Source of the DNA: an uncultured Chloroflexota bacterium
GTDB lineage: Bacteria > Chloroflexota > Limnocylindria > Limnocylindrales > CSP1-4
Reading direction: 5' to 3'
Assembly: GCA_903928275.1 (NCBI GenBank)
Contig: CAIYQJ010000035.1
Span: 1-12,067, forward strand
Length of the DNA: 12,067 nucleotides
Shown: one piece after another, positions 1 through 5,016 of the stretch
How positions within the stretch are numbered: the stretch's first letter is position 1
Layout of the letters: each line of letters begins with the position of its first letter
Notes under the pieces: generated by a model
Told to the model about the DNA's origin: nothing
What the model saw: only the letters and a program-made list of their open reading frames with translations
Databases searched by the model: none
Position numbers and translations under genes: made by a program

Positions 1-198
1 CGCCACCGTCGTGCCGAGGTCCGGGAGCCCGAAGACGATGGAGCCCCGCTCCACGACGAGCACCTTGTCGTAGCCGTGGTCGTGCGCGCCGTAGACGTCG
101 CCCGGGCCGTTGGACCACGCACCGGGCGCGAGGCCCTCGGCCCGAAGGCGGTCGGCGAGACCTGCCCTTGTCTGCGGAGTGCGCGGGTCTTCGCTCAT
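1..198 (-). CDS. Cupin-domain protein, N-terminal 66 residues (runs off left edge)
   Basis: The reading frame opens with ATG at 198-196 and stays open to base 1, so only the N-terminus is visible. It begins MSEDPRTPQTRAGLADRL and continues into a stretch with AHDHGYDKVLVVERGSIVFG at about residues 41-60. This resembles cupin motif 1: an HxH metal-binding pair, then a hydrophobic strand and a turn with E-R-G-S. Lys follows the HxHxYD where many cupins have Glu, so whether the metal site is complete cannot be judged without motif 2, which lies outside the window. Small single-domain cupins are metal-dependent enzymes or ligand-binding proteins; no substrate can be inferred. The gene is divergent from the phospholipase D-like gene, with 242 bp between starts. 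No Shine-Dalgarno site is seen, but a TACCAT box lies 7 nt before the ATG. Confidence 0.75.
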   Translation of the reverse strand, partial: MSEDPRTPQTRAGLADRLRAEGLAPGAWSNGPGDVYGAHDHGYDKVLVVERGSIVFGLPDLGTTVA

Positions 199-205
199 GA
201 CCGCG

Positions 206-211
206 ATGGTA
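206..211 (-). promoter_or_regulatory. Possible -10 box for a leaderless cupin transcript
   Basis: On the minus strand TACCAT fits the TAnnnT pattern of a -10 element and ends 7 nt before the ATG at 198. Transcription would then start at or next to the start codon. The absence of a Shine-Dalgarno motif there is consistent with a leaderless mRNA, common in high-GC Gram-positive-like bacteria. I see no clear -35. The hexamer is short, so chance occurrence is quite possible. Confidence 0.3.
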
Positions 212-428
212 GACGGCCGGTCGCGTCCGCGGACCCGTCCGGGACCCGGGCGAGACACCGGCCCGACGCGCTCGGTGGGACAGGAACCGCCGAACGGGGC
301 ACACTCTCGACCGGACCGGCGCACGCGAAGCCGACCGCTCGCGACGAGCCGGCGGCCCGGGGTCGCGACGACGGGGCGACCGCAACGGACATCGTGACGC
401 GTGGACCCGGGTGGGTCGCACGCCTGAC

Positions 429-435
429 AGGGGGA
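429..435 (+). promoter_or_regulatory. Ribosome binding site deciding the PLD-like gene start
   Basis: AGGGGGA lies 5 nt before the ATG at 441. The in-frame GTG at 411 has no comparable site, so the ATG at 441 is preferred even though the frame is open from 411. Confidence 0.75.
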
Positions 436-440
436 TCCAG

Positions 441-1787
441 ATGGTCGTGAAGAGCATCCTCAGGGTCGGAGTGGCGGCGGCTGTGGCCACCGTCGCTGCG
501 GCCGGCACCGTCGTCGTGAAGCGGGCGCTGCCCAAGACGCTCGTGCCGTCGTTCCCGGTCACCGACGGCGGTGTGACGCCGGCCTCCGCCCCGGATCTCG
601 CTGCCACGCTCGCCTCGGCAGTGCGGGTCACCAAGGCCGACGTCGCGATCGCGTTCATGCGCGCCTCGGCCGTCAACGTGGAGCCGCTCCTCCATGGCAC
701 CGCCTACTTCCCGCGGATGCTCGCGGACATCGACGCCGCCGAGACGTCCGTCCACCTGCTCATGTACGGGTACAAGCCCGGCGACATCGGCGAGAAGTTC
801 CGCGAGGCCCTCACGGCGAAGGTCGCGGCGGGCGTGGACGTCCGGCTCGCGGTCGACGCGATCGGGAGCGAGGTACGCTTCGGGTCCAAGGAGCTCTTCG
901 CGCAGCTCGTGGACGCCGGCATTCCGATCGTCATGAACAAGGGGATGATGCCGGACGTCACGGGGCCGCTCGGGAGCGGCGCGCGCGTCGGGTGGAACAC
1001 AGAAGACATCGGGGCGTTCGACCATCGGAAGATGCTCATCGTGGACGGCCGTGTCGCGTACGTGGGCGGCACCGGCATCGAGGACCACTTCAACGACGAG
1101 CGTTTCTACGACGTGATGGTCCGCGTCGAGGGTCCCGTCGTGGCACAGCTCGAGGCGCTCTTCATCGCCGGCTATCGCCACCAGGGCGGCCCGATCCCGA
1201 ACGAGTCGGAGACGCTCGCGCGCTTCTTCCCGGCAATCGCGGAGCCGGCCGTGGGCGCAGTCCCCACGACGGTCCTCGTGAACGTCCCCGGCACCGGGCA
1301 CTACCCGATCTCCGAGGCGATCACCGCGCTCATCGAGCACGCGGAGCGCCGGATCGACATCGTGAACCCGTACGTCGCGGACAAGCCGACGATCGACCGG
1401 CTCGTCGAAGCGGCCGGTCGGGGCGTGAAGGTCCGCATCGTCATCCCCGGCAAGCCCACGCCGACGTACCCGGCGGCTGCGTTCCGCCACAACTACCCGC
1501 GGTTGCTCGAGGCGGGAGTCACGATCCTTGCCCACCCGGACATGGCGCACGCCAAGGTGCTCGTCGCCGACGATCGCGCCCTGGTCGGCGGCTGCAACTT
1601 CGACGCGCTGAGCCTCTACGAGAACTGGGAGCTCGACCTGCTGTTCGAGGACGCGGCGGTCGCGCAGCGCATCTCCGATGAGATCGTGGGGCGGTTCGCC
1701 GCCGTCGCGACGCCCGTCGAGGTCGCCGAGGACCCGAAGACCAAGGCGTGGGACATGCTCATGGACCGGATCAGCCCTCTCCTGTAG
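441..1787 (+). CDS. Phospholipase D / cardiolipin synthase-like protein, two HKD motifs
   Basis: The 448-residue product belongs to the phospholipase D superfamily, whose enzymes cleave or transfer phosphodiester bonds of phospholipids; bacterial two-HKD members include cardiolipin synthases. Both catalytic motifs are intact: HRKMLIVD (H195, K197, D202) and HAKVLVAD (H370, K372, D377). Each is followed by a glycine-rich turn (VGGTG and VGGCN), as usual in the family. The N-terminus, MVVKSILRVGVAAAVATVAA, is one hydrophobic segment and probably a membrane anchor or uncleaved signal, so the catalytic part likely acts at the outer face of the membrane. Length fits minimal two-HKD synthases, without the two-helix N-terminal region of classic Cls. 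The toxin-antitoxin locus begins 66 bp downstream on the same strand. Substrate is inferred; a phosphatidyltransferase or a phospholipase are both possible. Confidence 0.9.
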   Translation: MVVKSILRVGVAAAVATVAAAGTVVVKRALPKTLVPSFPVTDGGVTPASAPDLAATLASAVRVTKADVAIAFMRASAVNVEPLLHGTAYFPRMLADIDAAETSVHLLMYGYKPGDIGEKFREALTAKVAAGVDVRLAVDAIGSEVRFGSKELFAQLVDAGIPIVMNKGMMPDVTGPLGSGARVGWNTEDIGAFDHRKMLIVDGRVAYVGGTGIEDHFNDERFYDVMVRVEGPVVAQLEALFIAGYRHQGGPIPNESETLARFFPAIAEPAVGAVPTTVLVNVPGTGHYPISEAITALIEHAERRIDIVNPYVADKPTIDRLVEAAGRGVKVRIVIPGKPTPTYPAAAFRHNYPRLLEAGVTILAHPDMAHAKVLVADDRALVGGCNFDALSLYENWELDLLFEDAAVAQRISDEIVGRFAAVATPVEVAEDPKTKAWDMLMDRISPLL

Positions 1788-1794
1788 GCGCCGG

Positions 1795-1808
1795 GCCGCC
1801 GATGCGGC
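1795..1808 (+). terminator. Weak hairpin just after the PLD-like gene
   Basis: GCCGC, loop CGAT, GCGGC forms a 5-bp stem starting 8 nt after the stop codon. No T-run follows. It could weakly attenuate read-through into the antitoxin gene, but is short enough to be chance at this GC content. Confidence 0.2.
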
Positions 1809-1853
1809 AGAGCGGCAGCCTGCCACACCGGCTCGAAGATCCGGAGTGCATCC

Positions 1854-2170
1854 ATGGCCCGCACGATCTCGATGGCCACGAACGGGCACCTCACCCTGCC
1901 GGCCGACGCGCGACGGGCGCTCGGCATCGACGTCGAGGCCGACTTCGAGGTCGCGGTGGACGTCCGGAAGGACGCCTGATCCTCCGCCCGGTGCTCGCGC
2001 TCCGGCGCGAGCTCGCGTGGGCGGACACCCCTGCGCACCGCCTGCCGCTCGCACAGGCGCATGCGGACTCGCGCGCGGGCCGGATCCGTCCAATGTCCGA
2101 GGAGGACCTCCTCGCCTTCGCCGTGGCGGCTGACGCCGAGCGTGAACGGGACAAGTCGGCGCCCGGGTGA
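1854..2170 (+). pseudogene. AbrB/MazE-like antitoxin, split by an apparent 1-base deletion
   Basis: A good ribosome site (GGAG at 1843-1846, 7 nt spacing) precedes ATG 1854. The first frame gives 41 residues with the swapped-hairpin DNA-binding signature of AbrB/SpoVT/MazE proteins (NGHLTLPADARRALGI, residues 10-25) and stops at TGA 1977-1979. If the C at 1976 is read twice, as though one C were missing, the protein continues without a break: ...VRKDA|LILRPVLAL..., then a C-terminus containing AHADSRAGRIRPMSEEDLLA, ending at 2170. The joined 105-residue product looks like a full-length antitoxin whose acidic C-terminus would bind the toxin encoded immediately downstream. Such antitoxins normally bind their own promoter and neutralise the toxin. 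Either the gene is truly frameshifted, the base is a sequencing or assembly error in a C run, or programmed frameshifting occurs. A truncated 41-residue DNA-binding peptide could still be made. Confidence 0.7.
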
Positions 2171-2200
2171 GCGCCCGGGTGAGCGCCCGGGTGAGCGCCC
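2159..2200 (+). repeat. 12-bp tandem repeat (3.5 copies) across the antitoxin/toxin junction
   Basis: GCGCCCGGGTGA is repeated exactly at 2159, 2171 and 2183, with a half copy GCGCCC at 2195. Each full copy contains GTG, so it supplies three in-frame candidate toxin starts (2167, 2179, 2191), and the first copy contains the antitoxin stop TGA (2168-2170). Gain or loss of a copy would change the toxin N-terminus by four residues (SARV) without a frameshift. Confidence 0.9.
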
Positions 2201-2463
2201 ACCTGACCCTCGACATCACCGCCACGTTCCTCGGGGACTTCGCCGCTCACGACTTCGGCGCAGCCGACCGATCGGCGATCCTCAAGGCTCTGCGGGTGCT
2301 CGACGAGGACGAGCGCCATCCCTCGCTCCGGGAGCAGCAGCTCCGCGGCGATCGAGAGGGCTCGTGGTCAGCCTCCGCCTCGGACTCGCTGCGTATGACC
2401 TTCGAGCGGCTCCCGGGCGGGTGGAAGCGGATGCTCACCCGCAGCAGGCACGACGATCGTTGA
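2167..2463 (+). CDS. RelE/ParE-superfamily toxin of a type II toxin-antitoxin pair
   Basis: From the first GTG the product is 98 residues; starts at 2179 and 2191 would give 94 and 90. The first eight residues (MSARVSAR) are encoded by the 12-bp repeat and probably lie outside the fold, which begins near HLTLDITATFLGDF. The RelE-like pattern is visible: a helical region (residues 24-46), then LREQQLRGDREGSWSAS, the core strand SDSLRMTFERLPGG (residues 72-85) with Arg76, and a terminal HDDR with His95. RelE toxins are ribosome-dependent or free mRNA endonucleases, while ParE relatives act on gyrase; which activity applies here is not decidable. GTG overlaps the antitoxin stop by 4 nt (GTGA), the usual coupling. 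The toxin frame is intact although its antitoxin frame is broken, so it may be inactive, weakly translated, or neutralised by another antitoxin. Confidence 0.72.
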   Translation: MSARVSARVSAHLTLDITATFLGDFAAHDFGAADRSAILKALRVLDEDERHPSLREQQLRGDREGSWSASASDSLRMTFERLPGGWKRMLTRSRHDDR

Positions 2464-2464
2464 C

Positions 2465-2653
2465 ATGCCAGACCCCGCCTTCGCCGCACTCCTCCGCGCG
2501 TTCGCGGACGCCGCGGCAGCCGACGTCAAGGTGCGGGTCGTCGCATGGCCGGAAGATCAGCTCAAGGCGCAGGTCTCCCGACGTGTCGAAGAGGCCGCGA
2601 CTTGCTCGGGCGCCAAGCCGGCCAGGTTCGCGCGTCGAGTGTCCTCCCACTGA
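2465..2653 (+). CDS. Possible 62-residue hypothetical protein after the toxin
   Basis: ATG 2465 lies 1 nt after the toxin stop, so translational coupling is possible. The first ~45 residues (MPDPAFAALLRAFADAAAAD, then VKVRVVAWPEDQLKAQVSRR) look like plausible protein with a helix and a strand, but the end (residues 46-62) looks like read-through into noncoding DNA. I recognise no family. It could be a degraded third gene of the toxin-antitoxin locus, or just an open frame in GC-rich DNA. Confidence 0.25.
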   Translation: MPDPAFAALLRAFADAAAADVKVRVVAWPEDQLKAQVSRRVEEAATCSGAKPARFARRVSSH

Positions 2654-2703
2654 TCGTCCCGGACGCTGCAATCCGCTCGGGCAGCGCGAAGGACCGCGTC
2701 CGT

Positions 2704-2718
2704 CCGCCCGCTGGGCGG
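2704..2718 (+). terminator. Hairpin without T-run downstream of the toxin locus
   Basis: CCGCCC, loop GCT, GGGCGG forms a perfect 6-bp all-GC stem. It is placed where a terminator for the PLD/toxin-antitoxin strand would be expected. There is no T-tract, so it would be at best a non-canonical terminator. Confidence 0.3.
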
Positions 2719-2745
2719 TCGCGAGAGGCCGATCTGCCCCCAGCG

Positions 2746-2760
2746 ATCGTCCGGGACGAT
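2746..2760. repeat. Perfect 7-bp-arm palindrome, with a decayed copy at 2654-2666
   Basis: ATCGTCC-G-GGACGAT is exactly symmetric around one base. A copy with two differences, ATCGTCC-C-GGACGC, lies 92 bp upstream. The arm end GACGAT is also the start of every unit in the adjacent tandem array. It could be a protein-binding site or a remnant of the same repeat family. Confidence 0.5.
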
Positions 2761-2811
2761 GCGCGAGACCGGCCGCCGCCTTGCTCCGCCCTGCGGACGC
2801 TGACCCGTCGC

Positions 2812-3076
2812 GATACCAGCGCCCCCGACGATATGTGGCGCCTCGCGGCTGCTCCGCGCGGGACACCAGCGCCCCCGACGATATGTGGCGCCTCGCGGCT
2901 GCTCCGCGCGGGACACCAGCGCCCCGACGATATGTGGCGCCTCGCGGCTGCTCCGCGCGGGACACCAGCGCCCCGACGATATGTGGCGCCTCGCGGCTCG
3001 CTGCTGGGCAGCCCGCCGGGTCGACGATATGTGGCGCCTCGCGGCTCGCTGCTGGGCAGCCCGCCGGGTCGACGAT
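2812..3076. repeat. Tandem array of a 48-50 bp unit, five copies plus partial ends
   Basis: The core beginning GACGATATGTGGCGCC and continuing CTCGCGGCT occurs at 2827, 2877, 2926, 2975 and 3023 (spacing 50, 49, 49, 48). A cut-off GACGAT at 3071 marks the end. Copies 1-3 are followed by one linker (GCTCCGCGCGGGACACC, then AGCGCCCC or AGCGCCCCC), copies 4-5 by another (CGCTGCTGGGCAGCCCGCC, then GGGTC). The first linker has CGCGG-CTGCT-CCGCG and outer GGCGC/GCGCC pairing; the second has GCTGC-TGG-GCAGC. So both unit types can fold, although their sequences differ. Spacing is not a multiple of three, so the apparent ORFs through it slide frame and are not coding. It sits 28 bp past the stop of the Rieske gene, between converging transcripts. 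Possible roles are transcription termination, protein binding, or a selfish repeat; none is shown. Confidence 0.9.
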
Positions 3077-3103
3077 TCCGGGCAGCGCGGCCGCGCCGGT
3101 CCC

Positions 3104-3427
3104 CTACCCCGGGAGGTCGATGAGGACGCGGCCCTCGGCGATCGTCACCGGGTAGACCTCTAGCGCGTCATACGCCGGCGCGTCGAGCGCCTTGCCTGTC
3201 ACCAGGTCGAACCGGGACGTGTGGAGCAGGCACGTGACGGTACGGCCGGCGAGGAAGCCGCCGTCGAGCTCCACGTACTCGTGCGTGCAGATCCCCGAGA
3301 CCGCCCGGATGGCGCCCTCCACGTTCGCGACGAGGACCGGCTCCGTGCCGTCCACCCACGTCATGGTCATGGTCCCGGGCGGGACCTCGTCGACCGCGCA
3401 GAGGTCGACGCTGCGCGCGCCGGCCAT
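3104..3427 (-). CDS. Rieske-type [2Fe-2S] ferredoxin of the suf operon
   Basis: The 107-residue product is a compact soluble Rieske ferredoxin like the ferredoxin subunits of aromatic-ring dioxygenases. All four cluster ligands are present: C47-T-H49 and C66-L-L-H69, within GICTHEYVELDGG and VTCLLHTSRFDLVTGKAL. The second half (HTSRFDLVTG) is typical of this group. There is no membrane segment, so it acts in the cytoplasm as an electron carrier. The start ATG 3427 is chosen because it lies 2 nt after the sufD stop, giving tight coupling. The frame is open further upstream, but that part overlaps sufD and is Arg-rich nonsense. Rieske ferredoxin genes are often found in SUF operons of Gram-positive-like bacteria; their role there is not settled, and electron supply for Fe-S assembly is a reasonable inference. 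A GC palindrome (3085-3096) and the tandem array follow the stop. Confidence 0.93.
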   Translation of the reverse strand: MAGARSVDLCAVDEVPPGTMTMTWVDGTEPVLVANVEGAIRAVSGICTHEYVELDGGFLAGRTVTCLLHTSRFDLVTGKALDAPAYDALEVYPVTIAEGRVLIDLPG

Positions 3428-3429
3428 CG

Positions 3430-5016
3430 TCAGGCGGCCCCCATGGCTATCGGAGACCCGGCGCCGGCGGCAGCCGTGGTGCCATCGGCGGTGGCGTGGC
3501 CGCCAGCCGCGCCCGCGCCCGCGCCCGGACCGTTCGCCTCGGTCGCGGCCGACGACGCGTCCCACTTCGCCTCGAGGATGCCGCGGAGGCGGTCCTGCTC
3601 GGCTGCGAGCGGCACCCGCGCGACGACGGGCTCGAGGAAGCCGAGGACGATCATCCTGCGCGCGTCCGCCGGGTCGATGCCGCGGCTCTCGAGGTAGAAC
3701 ATCTGCAGCGGATCGATCGGGCCCACGGAGCTCGCGTGGCCCACCCGCCGGCAGTCGGGCTGGTCGATCTCGAGGCTGGGGATGGTCACCGACCGGCTGC
3801 CCTTCGTGAGGAGCATGCCGAACTCGCCGAGGAAGCTGTCAGTTCCGCGCGCCGGCCGGTCGATCGTCGTGAGGCCCTTGATGTACGAGCGCGATCGGTC
3901 GAGCATCGCCGCCTTGGACAGCAGGTCGGCCGTGGTGTCGCGGCCCACGTGGCGCGTGTACGAGGTCAGGTCGAACAGCTGGTCGTCGGCGCCGAAGACG
4001 ATCTCCACCTGTTCTACCGACGACCCGTCGCCCGCAAGAAGGTTGTCCACGCGGCTCTTCGCGATGCGGGCGCCGACCTGGGCGAGTGCCCACCGTAGCT
4101 CCGCCCGCGGCCCCAGCTCGGAGCGTCGGGTCGTGAACACGACGGCCCGGTGCCCGAGGTCCTGGAGGCCCGCGAACGTGAGCGAGGCGTCCGCGGCGAG
4201 GCGGACCTCCGTGGTCACGTGGAGGAGCGATTGCGGCACGGTCTCCCCGGCGGCGCAACCGATGTCCGGGCCGGCCGGCACGATCTCCTCGACGATGGAC
4301 GCACGCGCTCCCTCGCCGAGCGTGACGAGCGTCCGGGCGAGCACCGCGCGGCCGGGGATGCCCGCGGCGAACCGCAGGACGATCGGTCCCTCGAGGGAAG
4401 ACCCGGCGGGCACATGGAGGTGGACCCCGGTCGTCCAGAGCGCCCGCGCGAGCTGCGCGAGCTTGTCGTCGGCCGGCAGGTCCGCGCCGTCGTCGAGGAG
4501 CCCCCGAGCGCGGGACGGATCACGAGCCACGAGCGCGTCGAGCGGCTCGAGGACGACGCCCGCCGCCCGGGCCGCGGCCGAGAGGACGACGACCGGGACC
4601 GCGCCGCCGCGGATCTCGACGAGGCCATCCGCCTCCGCGGGGAGGTGGGCCGGGTCGGCCGCGTCGGTCGCGGCGAGCGCGGGGCCGTCGAGATATGGCG
4701 CCATGTCGTCGAGGTCCGCGCCGCGCATGTCAACGTAGAGCGTGTAGAGGCGGTTCGTCTCGAGCGGCAGCTCCGCGAAGCGCGCGAGCCCCGCCAGTCG
4801 GTCCGCCAGGAGCCAGGCCGGCTCGGCGGCCGAGGTGGCCCGGGCGCGGACGCTCTCCTCGGTCGCGAAGGCGAGCGGCAGGTCGCCGGGGGCACGACGG
4901 GTGACGCGCGCAGCAGTGGCAGCGGCAGCGCGGGCCGAGGCGCGGGCGGCTCGGGAAGCCGGGTCCGAGGCCGGCACGGGGTTCGTCGGCGGGGTGGCCT
5001 CGACGTCCGTCGTCAT
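3430..5016 (-). CDS. sufD: Fe-S cluster assembly scaffold subunit SufD
   Basis: SufD pairs with SufB and the ATPase SufC to build Fe-S clusters in the cytoplasm. The product has 528 residues, longer than the usual ~420-450. The extra length is a low-complexity Ala/Pro/Arg N-terminus (about residues 1-45) and an Ala/Gly/Thr-rich tail (about 490-528). The core is typical: EPAWLLADRLAGLARFAELP near residues 65-84, a beta-helix with repeated short strands, and the C-terminal region GMLLTKGSRSVTIPSLEI, RRVGHASSVGPIDPLQMFYL, ESRGI. His427 in RVGHAS corresponds by position to the His (E. coli His360) that works with SufB at the cluster-building interface. ATG 5016 overlaps the sufB stop (ATGA, 4 nt), so translation is coupled. 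The long frame upstream of 5016 is a shadow of sufB. sufC is not next to it. Confidence 0.96.
   Translation of the reverse strand: MTTDVEATPPTNPVPASDPASRAARASARAAAATAARVTRRAPGDLPLAFATEESVRARATSAAEPAWLLADRLAGLARFAELPLETNRLYTLYVDMRGADLDDMAPYLDGPALAATDAADPAHLPAEADGLVEIRGGAVPVVVLSAAARAAGVVLEPLDALVARDPSRARGLLDDGADLPADDKLAQLARALWTTGVHLHVPAGSSLEGPIVLRFAAGIPGRAVLARTLVTLGEGARASIVEEIVPAGPDIGCAAGETVPQSLLHVTTEVRLAADASLTFAGLQDLGHRAVVFTTRRSELGPRAELRWALAQVGARIAKSRVDNLLAGDGSSVEQVEIVFGADDQLFDLTSYTRHVGRDTTADLLSKAAMLDRSRSYIKGLTTIDRPARGTDSFLGEFGMLLTKGSRSVTIPSLEIDQPDCRRVGHASSVGPIDPLQMFYLESRGIDPADARRMIVLGFLEPVVARVPLAAEQDRLRGILEAKWDASSAATEANGPGAGAGAAGGHATADGTTAAAGAGSPIAMGAA

Larger units (their letters stand above)
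2654..2811. other. Gene-free stretch with short palindromes
   Basis: No frame here gives credible protein. It holds a near-palindrome ATCGTCC-C-GGACGC (2654-2666), a CCGCCC/GGGCGG hairpin (2704-2718) and a perfect palindrome ATCGTCC-G-GGACGAT (2746-2760). The last 10-13 bp (from about 2799) look like a decayed half unit of the tandem array that follows. It lies between the plus-strand toxin locus and the convergent suf operon. Confidence 0.55.

Noticed and set aside
411..440. GTG 411 as the PLD-like gene start
   Set aside because: No ribosome site precedes it, while ATG 441 has AGGGGGA at 5 nt and begins exactly at the hydrophobic anchor.
195..2225. 676-codon minus-strand frame opposite the PLD-like gene
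   Set aside because: Antisense shadow typical of ~70% GC DNA. The opposite strand encodes a protein with two intact HKD motifs, and this frame has a low-complexity Arg/Asp/His-rich composition.
2812..3076. CRISPR array
   Set aside because: The segments between cores are not unique: only two linker sequences occur, each repeated, the period is 48-50 bp with no separate spacer, and no cas genes are present.
2061..3155. Plus-strand frames of 190-360 codons through the toxin and repeat region
   Set aside because: The repeat period is not a multiple of three, so the frame slides and gives different peptides from each copy. The composition is Arg/Pro/Ala-rich, as in shadow frames.
3428..3565. Longer start for the Rieske ferredoxin
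   Set aside because: The extra 46 residues overlap the sufD coding end and are Arg/Gly-rich nonsense; ATG 3427 is 2 nt after the sufD stop and begins the conserved domain.
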